Shown: piece by piece, positions 17,437-26,151 of the stretch | Layout of the letters: every line of letters starts with the position of its first letter | Numbering within the stretch: the first letter of the stretch is position 1 | Origin: Betaproteobacteria bacterium | GTDB taxonomy: Bacteria > Pseudomonadota > Gammaproteobacteria > Burkholderiales > Methylophilaceae | DNA: 46,380 nucleotides | Direction: 5' to 3' | NCBI GenBank assembly: GCA_016867975.1 | Contig: VGIC01000012.1 | Location: forward strand, 1 to 46,380 | Translations under genes and position numbers: made by a program | The notes under the pieces: model-generated | Seen by the model: only the letters and a program-made list of their open reading frames with translations | The model's database searches: none | What the model was told of the DNA's origin: nothing

Positions 17437-17545
17437 TATAGGGCATCACCACCAATCTAGGCAACTAAAGCTGCAAGATTGGTGCGATAAATCAGGCAAG
17501 GCGCGAACCCAAAAATTGGGCGCGGCATATAAATGATATGTAAGC
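17437..17545. repeat. Palindromic sequences upstream of plsY
   Basis: The 274-bp folB-plsY gap contains CACCAATCT (17450-17458) facing AGATTGGTG (17476-17484), then GCGCG-aa-CCCAA-aaa-TTGGG-CGCG (17502-17524). The GGCAAGGCGC stretch just before the second hairpin recalls GTGCAAGGCGC in the element at 36750. Probably REP-like intergenic DNA. The rest of the gap shows no gene. Confidence 0.5.
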
Positions 17546-17606
17546 ACAAGTTTTTTGGGGAGTAACGAAGTATGATGACAGAATATGCTTTTTTAGAGGT
17601 GCCTTT

Positions 17607-18248
17607 ATGAATGAGTTAGGATTTGTACCTGTAACCTTGGTACCAGTAGTTTGGATAGTGATGGCCTATCTGCTAGGCTCCATCGCGTTTGGAATTCTGA
17701 TTAGCAAGCTTTTTGGGTTGCCTGATCCACGCACCGTAGGTAGTGGCAATATAGGCGCGACCAATGTGGCGCGTAGTGGGAAGAAGTCAGCAGCGATTCT
17801 GACTTTACTGGGGGATGTTTTTAAAGGATGGTTTCCAGTCTGGCTTGCGTTGCAATCCGGTATGACCATGTGGCTCATTAGCGCGGTGGGGTTGGCTGTA
17901 TTCTTCGGTCATTTGTACCCGATCTACTATGGCTTTAAGGGCGGGAAGGGCGTGGCAACGGCATTGGGCGTGATGTTGGTGATCAGTCCTGAGCTGGCTT
18001 TGGCTGCAATCGTGACGTGGATTACGGTGTTTGTTGTCTTCCGATATTCGTCATTGGCGGCGATTGTTGCAGCCTTGTTGTCACCCGTATATGCTTGGCT
18101 CCTAGTGGCACATGCAGATAATGTGCTCGGCATTTCTGATTACGTGCTGACGGTGTTTGTTATGTCAGTATTTTTGATTTGGCGTCATCGGAGCAATATT
18201 CAAAAGTTGCTAGCTGGGACGGAGTCTGGTTTTGGTAAGAAAAAATAG
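17607..18248 (+). CDS. plsY: Glycerol-3-phosphate acyltransferase PlsY
   Basis: 213 residues with five hydrophobic segments. The three PlsY motifs are visible: [19 protein letters not shown], and [21 protein letters not shown]. It uses acyl-phosphate to make lysophosphatidic acid at the inner membrane. A GAGGTG ribosome site stands before ATG 17607. It converges on tsaD with a short gap. Confidence 0.96.
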   Translation: MNELGFVPVTLVPVVWIVMAYLLGSIAFGILISKLFGLPDPRTVGSGNIGATNVARSGKKSAAILTLLGDVFKGWFPVWLALQSGMTMWLISAVGLAVFFGHLYPIYYGFKGGKGVATALGVMLVISPELALAAIVTWITVFVVFRYSSLAAIVAALLSPVYAWLLVAHADNVLGISDYVLTVFVMSVFLIWRHRSNIQKLLAGTESGFGKKK

Positions 18249-18280
18249 ACTAAGGAGGTCTTGGTTTTTCTAGGGTGTCT

Positions 18281-19306
18281 CTAGGGTGTCTTTAGTTCGC
18301 TTAAATTCCAGCGCGGCCTTACACTAAAGCTGTGAGACTGTTCCTGATGACCTAGCGGCGCAGATTTAAGTCGCATGGCGCCAGCGAAAGCAATCATTGC
18401 GCCGTTGTCGGTGCAGAACTCTAGGCGTGGGTAGCTGACATGGCACGATTGGCGTTGCGCTGCCGCGTTTAACTTTGCCCGTAGTCTAGTGTTGGCGCCT
18501 ACGCCGCCAGATACGATCAGCTTATTCAGACCAGTCTGGCGCAGGGCAAGCATGCATTTCTTGGTAAGAACATCGGTCACAGCCTCCTGAAATTCATACG
18601 CAATGTCAGCCTTTGTTTTTTCATCAAGGGGCTCGTGTTGGTTGACGAGTGTCAGAACAGAGGTTTTTAATCCACTAAAGCTGAAGTTCAAGTCGTCACT
18701 CTTCAATAGTGGTCGTGGCAAGGTGAAGCGTGCTATTCCATTAAGCGCGAGTGTTGATAGGGCTGGTCCACCGGGGTAGCCTAGGTTCAATAGCTTGGCG
18801 GTCTTGTCGAAGGCTTCGCCGGCAGCATCATCCAGCGTGTCCCCCAGAAGCGTATACTGCCCAATACTGTCTACACGCATTAATTGACTATGTCCTCCAG
18901 ACACCAGCAGAGCAACAAAAGGGAAATTTGGTGGATTTTCTTCTAACAGTGGTGCAAGTAGGTGACCTTCAAGATGGTGCACGCTGATGGTTGGCACACT
19001 CAAACTGAAGGCAAGTGATTCGGCAAAGCTGGTGCCCACGAGCAGTGCGCCAGATAGTCCTGGACCTTGTGTATAGGCGATCGCATCAATATCCTGCAGG
19101 GTCCTATTGGCCAGCTGCAGTGTTTTTTCGGTCAGTGGCAACACGCGTCGAATGTGATCGCGTGAGGCTAACTCAGGTACGACACCGCCATACTCTGCGT
19201 GCATCTCTACCTGCGTGTGTAATGTGTGCGCCAAAAGTCCAAGATGCGTGTCGTAAAGCGCGACACCCGTTTCGTCACAGGAGGACTCAATGCCCAAAAC
19301 TAACAT
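18281..19306 (-). CDS. tsaD: tRNA threonylcarbamoyladenosine transferase TsaD
   Basis: 341 residues, the usual length. It starts [19 protein letters not shown] and contains [15 protein letters not shown], the metal-binding [40 protein letters not shown] and [11 protein letters not shown]. With TsaB and TsaE it makes t6A37 in ANN-decoding tRNAs. It is divergent from rpsU, a very common arrangement in proteobacteria. Confidence 0.97.
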   Translation of the reverse strand: MLVLGIESSCDETGVALYDTHLGLLAHTLHTQVEMHAEYGGVVPELASRDHIRRVLPLTEKTLQLANRTLQDIDAIAYTQGPGLSGALLVGTSFAESLAFSLSVPTISVHHLEGHLLAPLLEENPPNFPFVALLVSGGHSQLMRVDSIGQYTLLGDTLDDAAGEAFDKTAKLLNLGYPGGPALSTLALNGIARFTLPRPLLKSDDLNFSFSGLKTSVLTLVNQHEPLDEKTKADIAYEFQEAVTDVLTKKCMLALRQTGLNKLIVSGGVGANTRLRAKLNAAAQRQSCHVSYPRLEFCTDNGAMIAFAGAMRLKSAPLGHQEQSHSFSVRPRWNLSELKTP

Positions 19307-19477
19307 TTATTGCGTATCCGTTTCTATCTAAAAGACTTTTTGTAATATAAAACGATAAAAGTAATTGAACTAAACCAATTATACGATTAAAATAACGAAC
19401 TTTTCTCGAGTTTATCGCCTACATAACAGGCTTTGGCTCGAGTATCCCAATCATTGATGTAGAATAAGAGAGTTCGA

Positions 19478-19690
19478 ATGTCTAGTGTACGTGTAAAAGA
19501 GAATGAGCCGTTTGACGTTGCGTTGCGTCGTTTTAAGCGTTTGATTGAGAAAACAGGTTTGTTGAACGATCTTCGCGCGCGTGAGTTTTACGAAAAGCCA
19601 ACTTGGGAGCGCAAACGTAAAGCTGCTGCCGCAGTTAAGCGTCAATATCGCCGCCTGATGAAGCAAACATTACCTGCTAAACTTTACTAA
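19478..19690 (+). CDS. rpsU: 30S ribosomal protein bS21
   Basis: 70 residues, family length: [58 protein letters not shown]. bS21 helps 30S subunits base-pair with mRNA. It opens the macromolecular-synthesis operon rpsU-yqeY-dnaG-rpoD. A TAGAAT at 19460-19465 lies only 13 bp before the ATG and could be a -10 of a nearly leaderless transcript, but no matching -35 is clear. Confidence 0.97.
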   Translation: MSSVRVKENEPFDVALRRFKRLIEKTGLLNDLRAREFYEKPTWERKRKAAAAVKRQYRRLMKQTLPAKLY

Positions 19691-19698
19691 GTCGATTC

Positions 19699-20142
19699 AT
19701 GTCGTTAAAAGCTCAGATATCTGAGGACATGAAGACCGCGATGCGCGCTAAAGACAGTGCGCGTCTAGGTGCGATTCGGTTGTTGCAAGCCGCCATCAAG
19801 CAGCGTGAAGTGGATGAGCGGATCGAGTTGAATGATGGTCATGTGATTGCTGTTATTGAGAAAATGCTCAAGCAGCGCCGCGATTCGATTGCAGCGTATG
19901 AGTCTGCTAATCGCAGTGATCTGGCTGATGTCGAGAAGTTTGAATTAAGCGTGTTGCAGACTTACCTGCCGCAGCAACTGACAGAAGCTGAAGTGGCGCA
20001 AATCATTGATCGTGTCATTGTCGATGCCGGAGCCCAGGGTGCAAAGGACATGGGTAAAGTAGTGGCGTTGGTCAGGCCCTTGGTTGCAGGGGTGGCTGAT
20101 ATGGGTAAGGTGTCAGGCATGATTAAGGCCAAATTAGGTTAA
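19699..20142 (+). CDS. yqeY: GatB/YqeY domain protein
   Basis: 147 residues, family length. It starts MSLKAQISEDMKTAMRAKDSARLGAIRLLQAAIKQREVDER and ends DMGKVVALVRPLVAGVADMGKVSGMIKAKLG, as in YqeY proteins, which share the C-terminal tail domain of GatB and may bind tRNA. The exact role is unknown. It sits 8 bp after rpsU, as in many betaproteobacteria. Confidence 0.93.
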   Translation: MSLKAQISEDMKTAMRAKDSARLGAIRLLQAAIKQREVDERIELNDGHVIAVIEKMLKQRRDSIAAYESANRSDLADVEKFELSVLQTYLPQQLTEAEVAQIIDRVIVDAGAQGAKDMGKVVALVRPLVAGVADMGKVSGMIKAKLG

Positions 20143-20162
20143 GTCGGTGAGTAGGTTATGCT

Positions 20163-20187
20163 AAAAGGAGCGTTATGCTCCTTTTTT
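20163..20187 (+). terminator. Rho-independent terminator after yqeY
   Basis: AAAAGGAGC-gttat-GCTCCTTTT is followed directly by more T residues. It should reduce transcription from rpsU-yqeY into dnaG, giving the unequal expression known for this operon. Confidence 0.9.
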
Positions 20188-20343
20188 GTTTTCTAAACAA
20201 AGCATAAACTTGAATTTTTTATTAGGGGATATTTATCTCCACTCCTAATGGAAAATCTGGGTTAAATTTACGCTAAAATGTGCTGTCTGTAATCCGTAAC
20301 TACGCTTTATTGGATTAACCAAGAAACTTCAAGTGCCACTATT

Positions 20344-22089
20344 TTGATTCCTGAAAGCTTTATACAAGAGCTCCTTAACCGCGTCGATATTGTGGACGTG
20401 GTGGATAGGAGTGTGCCATTGAAGAAGGCAGGCGCTAATTACTCAGCCTGCTGCCCATTCCATAATGAGAAATCTCCAAGTTTCACAGTGAGCCCAACTA
20501 AGCAGTTTTACCATTGTTTTGGCTGTGGGGCACATGGGACAGCCATTGGTTTCCTGATGGAATATCAGGGGCTAAGTTTTGTGGATGCGATTCATGAGTT
20601 AGCAAAAAGTGTAGGCATGACGGTGCCGCGGGAGTCGCGCGAGCAAGAGCAGTCGTCACCTCAAGTTGCGGACGGTCTGCAGGAGGTGTTGCACCAGGCT
20701 GCACAGTTCTATAAGGCGGAGCTGAAAAAGTCACAGCGTGCAATCAATTACTTAAAGGAGCGAGGCTTAAGTGGTCAGGTAGCGGCCAAGTTCCAGATTG
20801 GTTATGCGCCAGCCGGTTGGCAGAGCCTCCAAGGGGTGTTCTCGCATTACGAAAGTGAGGTCATGAAGGTAGCGGGGCTAGTGGTCGAGAATGAGCAGGG
20901 GCGCCGTTATGACCGTTTCCGTGATCGCATCATGTTCCCGATTCATGACCAGAAGGGGCAAGTAATTGGTTTTGGAGGGCGTGTCATTGATCCAGAAGAT
21001 ACCCCCAAATATTACAACTCTCCGGAAACGCCCTTATTTCAAAAAGGGCATGAGTTGTATGGATTGTTCTTGGCTAGGCGTGCGATTCGGGATGCAGGGT
21101 GTGCTTTGGTGGTTGAAGGTTACATGGATGTGGTGGCACTGGCGCAGTATGGAATCGAGTATGCGGTTGCTGCATTGGGTACGGCAACCACTCCGTATCA
21201 CATTACCAAGTTGATGCGACAGACAGAGTCGATTGTATTCTGTTTTGATGGGGATAATGCAGGGCGTACCGCTGCTTGGCGTGCCGCGATGAATGCTTTG
21301 CCTGCGCTGACCGATGGATTAAAACTTTCATTTCTGTTTTTGCCGAGTGAGCACGATCCAGATTCTTATGTGCGTGAGTTTGGTAAAGAGAAGTTTGAGA
21401 TTGAAATCAAGCATGCGATCCCGCTATCGCAATATATTTTGCAGCACTTGAGTGAGCATAATGCATTGCAAACACAAGAGGATCGTGTGCGATTCCTCAA
21501 CGAGGCTGAACCCATCATGCAACAGATCAATGCGCCGCGCAGTGCAATGTATCTGAGAAAAAAAGTGGCTGAGTTGGCGCAACTCACCTCGGAAGAAATG
21601 CATGCGTTGTTGAAGCTTCCCAATTTATCCAGATCGCCGGTGCAGGTAAAATCCAAGTTGTCACGCACGATGACCTCATTGCAGAAGCGATTTTGCATTA
21701 TGCAATTGATGTTGCCTGCAATGGCGAATCAGGCTGATTTGGAATGGATATCTGGTGAACATGATGAGGATGTATTGTTGCGTCGTACGGTGGAAACTTG
21801 CATTGCGAATCCGCAGTCGAAGCCAGTAGTCTTATTGCGAGTGCTTGAAAATAAAGTGCCCAGTCATTTATTCCGTGAGTTGGAGCATGAGTTAAGTCGT
21901 ATTGATGAGACTTTAGATCTGCAGGTGGAGTTGGCTGGTGCAAGGGCGCAATTGCAATCGATTTATTTGCAGCGAAAAAGTGCTACATTATTGGCGCAGT
22001 TGAGTGAGAAGCCGTTGAGTGCACTCACGGCAGAAGAGGTGGCGTTATTGAAGTCCGTTGGTAACAAATCCGGTCAAAATAAAGCTTAA
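20344..22089 (+). CDS. dnaG: DNA primase
   Basis: 581 residues. The zinc ribbon uses C37, H40, C58 and C61 (CCPFHNEKSPSF...YHCFGCGAHG). The catalytic core has GFGGRVIDPEDTPKYYNSPETPLFQKG, the TOPRIM motif VVEGYMDVVALAQ and CFDGDNAGRTAAWRA. The C-terminal helicase-binding part follows. It makes primers for replication. The start is a TTG (MIPESFIQELLNRVDIVDVV), which aligns with the normal DnaG N-terminus; no ATG fits. The weak start suits its low expression. Confidence 0.96.
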   Translation: MIPESFIQELLNRVDIVDVVDRSVPLKKAGANYSACCPFHNEKSPSFTVSPTKQFYHCFGCGAHGTAIGFLMEYQGLSFVDAIHELAKSVGMTVPRESREQEQSSPQVADGLQEVLHQAAQFYKAELKKSQRAINYLKERGLSGQVAAKFQIGYAPAGWQSLQGVFSHYESEVMKVAGLVVENEQGRRYDRFRDRIMFPIHDQKGQVIGFGGRVIDPEDTPKYYNSPETPLFQKGHELYGLFLARRAIRDAGCALVVEGYMDVVALAQYGIEYAVAALGTATTPYHITKLMRQTESIVFCFDGDNAGRTAAWRAAMNALPALTDGLKLSFLFLPSEHDPDSYVREFGKEKFEIEIKHAIPLSQYILQHLSEHNALQTQEDRVRFLNEAEPIMQQINAPRSAMYLRKKVAELAQLTSEEMHALLKLPNLSRSPVQVKSKLSRTMTSLQKRFCIMQLMLPAMANQADLEWISGEHDEDVLLRRTVETCIANPQSKPVVLLRVLENKVPSHLFRELEHELSRIDETLDLQVELAGARAQLQSIYLQRKSATLLAQLSEKPLSALTAEEVALLKSVGNKSGQNKA

Positions 22090-22113
22090 TTCTGATATAA
22101 TAAAAGGTTGCAC

Positions 22114-22266
22114 AATCTTGAGACCTTTGCACGGATAGGCGAACGCAGTGAAGACTAGGCAAAAAATGACAAAAAACCGGAGTTTACATGGGGTAAATGA
22201 GGATTTTGAGTCAATTTTTAACACCGTATTCACAAGTGCAGATATTCGTGCAAAGGTCTCAATCTT
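22114..22266. mobile_element. MITE-like element with IS5-type ends, between dnaG and rpoD
   Basis: A 141-bp element (22120-22260) has perfect 14-bp terminal inverted repeats, GAGACCTTTGCACG and CGTGCAAAGGTCTC; the first bases GAGACCTTTGCA are typical of some IS5-family ends. It is flanked by the direct repeat AATCTT (22114-22119 and 22261-22266), which may be the target duplication. It codes for nothing recognisable. It lies about 60 bp upstream of rpoD, so rpoD control signals may lie within or around it. Confidence 0.8.
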
Positions 22267-22320
22267 ATTGATCGCATCAGTGGTTGGGATGTGTAATCAG
22301 CATAATTCTAGAGGTAAGTG

Positions 22321-24249
22321 ATGGCAAGACCAAAGAAAAGTGATCAGCTGGCTGAGAAAATTACGCAGGGCTATGTGAATCCTGAGCTTCAGGAAGTGAA
22401 TGCTGAAGAGCGCCGTACGCGATTAAAAAGCCTGATAGTTCTAGGTAAAGAGCGTGGCTATCTCACTTATGCTGAGATTAATGACCACTTACCAGACGAT
22501 GTGCAAGGGTCTGAGCAGATTGACGGCATCATCGGCATGATCAATGACATGGGTATTCAGGTCTATGAAGAAGCGCCGGATGCGGAAGTCCTCTTAATGT
22601 CAGATGCAACACCGACGGTCGCCGATGAGGATGCGGTCGAAGAGGCGGAACAAGCACTGGCGACAGTGGACTCTGATTTTGGTCGTACGACAGACCCAGT
22701 GCGTATGTACATGCGTGAAATGGGCACTGTAGACTTGCTGACCCGTGAAAACGAAATTGAAATCGCTCGCCGTATTGAAGATGGTCTCAAACACATGGTG
22801 CAGGCGATTGCGGCTTGCCCAACAACTGTTGCAGCCTTGCTCGAACTGGTGGGGCAGGTTGAGAGAGATGAACTCAGTGTGGATGACTTGGTCGATGGTC
22901 TGATTGACTCTGATATTGGCTTGGATGTGGCGATGACTGCCGAATCGGACGCAGAGGATGAAGTCGATAAAGAGGAAGAGGATGATGATGGAGGCGCTAA
23001 GGCGTCCGCTATCTCGGCTGAGATTTTAGCTAAGCTCAAAGATGAGTTGTTGACGCGATTCACAGTAGTGCGCGCTGCACATTACAAAATGACGGAGATA
23101 TTGCCGGTTCGAGGGCCTCAAGATCCTGAATACCAGGCATTGTTGGCCGATATTCTGACCGAACTGACGGCTTTCCGGTTCTCACCCAAACAAGTAGAAT
23201 CGTTGTGCGATCAGGTGCGTGATATGGTTGAAACCGTTCGTGGCCATGAGCGTAAAGTGCTGGACTTCTGCGTTGAAAAATCGGGTATGCCACGCGCCCA
23301 CTTTATTAAATCTTTTCCCGGGAACGAGAATAATCTCAACTGGTTGGCAGATGAGTTAAAAGCCGACAAGCCCTATGTTGAGAAACTGGCGCGTTTTAAT
23401 CACTCCATTCTCGATCAGCAACAACGCATGATTGATCTTGAAGCTAAGGTTGGCATTTCGACTAAAGAGCTCAAAGAAATCAATAAGCAGATGACCACAG
23501 GCGAGGCACGCGCACGTCGTGCTAAACGTGAGATGATTGAGGCCAACTTGCGTCTGGTGATCTCTATTGCTAAAAAATACACCAACCGTGGTTTGCAATT
23601 TCTCGACTTGATTCAAGAAGGCAACATCGGTTTGATGAAAGCGGTGGATAAATTTGAATACCGCCGTGGCTTCAAATTCTCAACCTATGCCACATGGTGG
23701 ATTCGTCAGGCGATTACCCGTAGCATTGCCGACCAGGCGCGTACGATTCGTATTCCGGTACATATGATCGAAACAATCAACAAAATGAATCGTATCAGCC
23801 GTCAGATTTTGCAAGAAACAGGGGTTGAGCCAGATCCAGCCCTGCTGGCAGAAAAAATGGAAATGCCTGAAGACAAGATTCGTAAGATCTTGAAGATCAG
23901 CAAAGAGCCAATCTCGATGGAAACGCCAATCGGTGATGATGAAGATTCTCATTTGGGCGACTTTATTGAAGATAGCACCACATTAGCACCGGTAGACGCA
24001 GCGGTTTATGCCAGTCTGCGTGATGCAACCAGTGAAGTGCTTGAGTCGCTGACGCCGCGTGAAGCTAAGGTGTTGCGTATGCGATTTGGTATCGAAATGA
24101 ATACCGATCATACACTGGAGGAAGTGGGCAAGCAGTTTGATGTAACACGCGAACGTATTCGTCAGATTGAAGCAAAGGCCTTACGTAAACTGCGCCATCC
24201 TACCCGTTCTGAGCGTTTGAGAAGCTTCTTGGAAACGGGTCAAGACTAG
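22321..24249 (+). CDS. rpoD: RNA polymerase primary sigma factor (sigma-70)
   Basis: 642 residues. Region 1.1 lies in the first 80 residues ([26 protein letters not shown]), region 1.2 begins [21 protein letters not shown], and a non-conserved acidic stretch follows ([16 protein letters not shown]). Regions 2-4 are intact: [61 protein letters not shown] and the region 4.2 helix-turn-helix [29 protein letters not shown]. Start is taken at ATG 22321 (MARPKKSDQ) with AGAGGTAAG upstream; the preceding GTG is less likely. End of the macromolecular-synthesis operon. Confidence 0.97.
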   Translation: MARPKKSDQLAEKITQGYVNPELQEVNAEERRTRLKSLIVLGKERGYLTYAEINDHLPDDVQGSEQIDGIIGMINDMGIQVYEEAPDAEVLLMSDATPTVADEDAVEEAEQALATVDSDFGRTTDPVRMYMREMGTVDLLTRENEIEIARRIEDGLKHMVQAIAACPTTVAALLELVGQVERDELSVDDLVDGLIDSDIGLDVAMTAESDAEDEVDKEEEDDDGGAKASAISAEILAKLKDELLTRFTVVRAAHYKMTEILPVRGPQDPEYQALLADILTELTAFRFSPKQVESLCDQVRDMVETVRGHERKVLDFCVEKSGMPRAHFIKSFPGNENNLNWLADELKADKPYVEKLARFNHSILDQQQRMIDLEAKVGISTKELKEINKQMTTGEARARRAKREMIEANLRLVISIAKKYTNRGLQFLDLIQEGNIGLMKAVDKFEYRRGFKFSTYATWWIRQAITRSIADQARTIRIPVHMIETINKMNRISRQILQETGVEPDPALLAEKMEMPEDKIRKILKISKEPISMETPIGDDEDSHLGDFIEDSTTLAPVDAAVYASLRDATSEVLESLTPREAKVLRMRFGIEMNTDHTLEEVGKQFDVTRERIRQIEAKALRKLRHPTRSERLRSFLETGQD

Positions 24250-24260
24250 TTCAACCTTTT

Positions 24261-24309
24261 GGATCCTTTAGCCCATGCTTGGTTAGCGCGGTGGACTCAT
24301 AATCTATTC
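24261..24309 (+). pseudogene. 5' half of a tRNA-Ile(CAU)-like gene, intron-less relic
   Basis: The sequence from GGATCCTTTAGCCC through CATGCTTGGTTAGCGC to GGACTCATAATC matches the first exon of the tRNA-Ile gene 178 bp downstream, including an unusual D-loop (ATGCTTGGTTA), and continues across the intron position without an intron. The anticodon arm could still pair weakly. After that no T arm or acceptor 3' strand follows, so it cannot give a normal tRNA. It starts only 11 bp after the rpoD stop. Probably a decayed duplicate. Confidence 0.75.
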
Positions 24310-24383
24310 AAGATTAGGTTGTTATAGTGTAAAGTGTAATAAAAACAATAGGTTAGCAAGTAGTAAATGATTAAAAACCACTC

Positions 24384-24420
24384 CCACAGTTTTGTGGAAG
24401 TAAAAATTCCAAAACCGTGG
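24384..24420. repeat. Imperfect inverted repeat ahead of tRNA-Ile
   Basis: CCACAGTTTTGTGGAA faces TTCCAAAACCGTGG with a short loop; the stem has one mismatch and a two-base bulge. No T run follows. It may act as a weak terminator or processing site between rpoD and the tRNA. Confidence 0.4.
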
Positions 24421-24438
24421 AAGAAAGTTAAAGTTTAA

Positions 24439-24719
24439 GGCCCCTTAGCTCATGCTTGGTTAGAGCAGCGGACTCATAAAATTTGTGCCATACGATAGGA
24501 AACTTTGTATGGGATGGTGTCAAATTCGGTGAAACCTGACGGCAGCGATGCACAAGGCAATACCGAGCGAAGCTTAGTGTGAAAGCACTTTGAACGTGTA
24601 GAGACTAGACGGCACCCACCTAAGTCGCGAGATATGGTGAAGGTATAGTCCAGGGAGTGGTGAAAGCCACACAAACCAGAATCCGTTGGTGCTGTGTTCG
24701 ACTCACAGAGGGGCCACCA
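24439..24719 (+). tRNA. tRNA-Ile (anticodon CAU, lysidine type) split by a group I intron
   Basis: Exons 24439-24477 and 24680-24719 join to a 79-nt tRNA: acceptor GGCCCCT/AGGGGCC, D stem GCTC/GAGC, anticodon stem GCGGA/TCCGT, loop CTCATAA, T stem CTGTG/CACAG with loop TTCGACT, and an encoded CCA. The CAU anticodon with a GGCCCCUUAGCUC start is the minor tRNA-Ile whose C34 TilS turns into lysidine to read AUA, not an initiator or elongator Met tRNA. The intron splits the anticodon loop directly after CAU. A terminator follows at 24726. Confidence 0.93.
24478..24679 (+). ncRNA. Group I intron (IC3-like) in tRNA-Ile(CAU)
   Basis: 202 nt between the exon end CAT and the exon start AATCCG. The last intron base is G, as required. 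An internal guide GTG (in TTTGTGCC) can pair with CAU to place the U-G splice pair. P2 is CCATAC/GTATGG. The core strings GGGATGGTGTCAAATTCGG, GTGTAGAGACTAGACGGC (P7 region) and ATAGTCCAGGGAGTGG are, from memory, nearly identical to the Azoarcus tRNA-Ile intron, a compact self-splicing ribozyme. No homing endonuclease frame is present. It should be removed by self-splicing. Confidence 0.93.
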
Positions 24720-24725
24720 GTGATG

Positions 24726-24755
24726 AAACCCTTGTCAGAGATGGCAAGGGTTTTT
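24726..24755 (+). terminator. Rho-independent terminator after tRNA-Ile
   Basis: AAACCCTTG (24726-24734) pairs with CAAGGGTTT (24745-24753) and is followed by TTTTT counting the stem end. It ends the tRNA transcript (and any read-through from rpoD). Confidence 0.88.
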
Positions 24756-24834
24756 CCTTACTGGGGGACTAATCCCCGATAGCCATGCCAGCAACAGAGC
24801 AGTTTCCTTTTAGCCCACCGACATAGTCAGCGAG

Positions 24835-25965
24835 CTAACCAAAGAAGTCTCTGGCTTTATCAACCCAGCTTTTATTTTTTGGGCTATGTTTGCCAGCGTC
24901 TGCTTGCGTACTTTCTTCGAATTCACGCAGTAGCTCTTTCTGGCGTGTCGTGAGTTTGACAGGAGTTTCCACCACGACATGCACCATCAAGTCGCCCTGG
25001 TCACTGGATCGCAGTGGCTTGATACCTTTGCCGCGTAATCTGAATACGCCACCGGTTTGGGTTTCTGCTGGAATTTTCATCTTGGCAGAGCCATCCAGCG
25101 TGGGGACCTCAATTTCGCCACCTAGGGCCGCAGTGCTGAAACTGATGGGCATTTCGCAGTGGAGATTGCCACCATCGCGCTGAAAGATGCTATGGGGCTT
25201 GATGTGAATGACCACGTACAAGTCACCAGTTGGACCGCCATTGACTCCAGCCTCGCCTTCACCACTCAAGCGGATTCTGTCGCCTTCATCCACGCCAGCC
25301 GGAATTTTAACGGAAAGAGTTTTGTTTTGTTTGGTGCGACCTGCGCCGTGGCAAGTGCCGCATTTATCCTCATCTTTGATCATCTTGCCTGTGCCATGAC
25401 ATTTGGGGCAGGTCTGCTGCACTGAAAAGAAGCCTTGTTGCATGCGCACTTGGCCGTGTCCGCCGCAAGTGGTACAGGTGACGGGGGATTTGCCTGATTT
25501 TGTGCCGGTACCGTTGCATGGCTCACACTTGGCTTGAACCGGGATGCGGATCTTGGACTCAGCCCCTTTAGCCGCTTCTTCTAGGTTGATCTCCATGTTG
25601 TAGCGTAAATCTGCACCACGATAGACGTTGCTACGCTGACTGCGTGCGCCGCCACCAAAGATATCACCAAAGATGTCACTGAAGGCGTCGCCAAACCCTG
25701 CACCACCAAAACCACCAGCTCCCGCGCCCATGCTTGGGTCAACCCCGGCATGGCCATATTGATCGTAGGCAGCCCTTTTCTGGCTGTCTGAGAGCATTTC
25801 ATAGGCTTCTTTGGCTTCTTTAAACTGCTCTTCCGCTTTCGGATTGTCCGGGTTGCGGTCAGGATGATACTTCATCGCAAGCTTGCGATAAGCCTTTTTG
25901 ATTTCTTCTTCAGAGGCGTCTTTATTGACACCTAGGATTTCGTAATAGTCTCTTTTGCTTGCCAT
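24835..25965 (-). CDS. dnaJ: Chaperone DnaJ
   Basis: 376 residues. The J domain ([38 protein letters not shown]) has the HPD that activates DnaK. A Gly/Phe-rich region follows, then four CxxCxGxG zinc motifs ([32 protein letters not shown]) and the C-terminal substrate domain. It passes unfolded proteins to DnaK. The last gene of grpE-dnaK-dnaJ; a 186-bp gap with a long inverted repeat separates it from dnaK. Confidence 0.97.
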   Translation of the reverse strand: MASKRDYYEILGVNKDASEEEIKKAYRKLAMKYHPDRNPDNPKAEEQFKEAKEAYEMLSDSQKRAAYDQYGHAGVDPSMGAGAGGFGGAGFGDAFSDIFGDIFGGGARSQRSNVYRGADLRYNMEINLEEAAKGAESKIRIPVQAKCEPCNGTGTKSGKSPVTCTTCGGHGQVRMQQGFFSVQQTCPKCHGTGKMIKDEDKCGTCHGAGRTKQNKTLSVKIPAGVDEGDRIRLSGEGEAGVNGGPTGDLYVVIHIKPHSIFQRDGGNLHCEMPISFSTAALGGEIEVPTLDGSAKMKIPAETQTGGVFRLRGKGIKPLRSSDQGDLMVHVVVETPVKLTTRQKELLREFEESTQADAGKHSPKNKSWVDKARDFFG

Positions 25966-25970
25966 TGTTT

Positions 25971-26141
25971 GCCACAGAGAACACAGAGTTCACAGAGTAT
26001 TAAAACTTACCCATTCATGCTGTAGTTCTTATTCCAGTTAAATAAAGTTAAATTTCCACGCTTGCTAAGCAACGTAGCCACATTGCACAAAAACACAAAG
26101 TCACATTGCCTAGGCTCTGTGAACTCTGTGTTCTCTGTGGC
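25971..26141. repeat. 27-bp perfect inverted repeat between dnaK and dnaJ
   Basis: The arms are 25971-25997 and 26115-26141, 117 bp apart. Each arm is built of three 9-nt units beginning CACAGAG (CACAGAGAA, CACAGAGTT, CACAGAG). The arms sit almost exactly against the dnaJ start (5 bp) and the dnaK stop (10 bp), filling the gap. In the dnaK-dnaJ message this would form a long stem that could lower dnaJ output. Similar CACAGAG repeats occur in many bacteria, so a mobile repeat is the likely origin. Confidence 0.85.
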
Positions 26142-26151
26142 TAAATATTTT

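Noticed and set aside
17450-17484. NtrC-type binding site before plsY
   Set aside because: CACCAATCT/AGATTGGTG has a 17-base spacer, unlike the short-spaced NtrC site, and plsY is not a nitrogen gene.
22563-23063. Ser-rich minus-strand frame inside rpoD
   Set aside because: Antisense of the acidic region of rpoD; low-complexity shadow without start signals.
24261-24309. Second functional tRNA-Ile
   Set aside because: No T arm and no 3' acceptor strand follow the anticodon arm.
25971-26141. CRISPR-like array from the repeated CACAGAG units
   Set aside because: The units are only 9 nt, adjacent and arranged as inverted arms, with no spacers; no CRISPR array is seen anywhere in the window.
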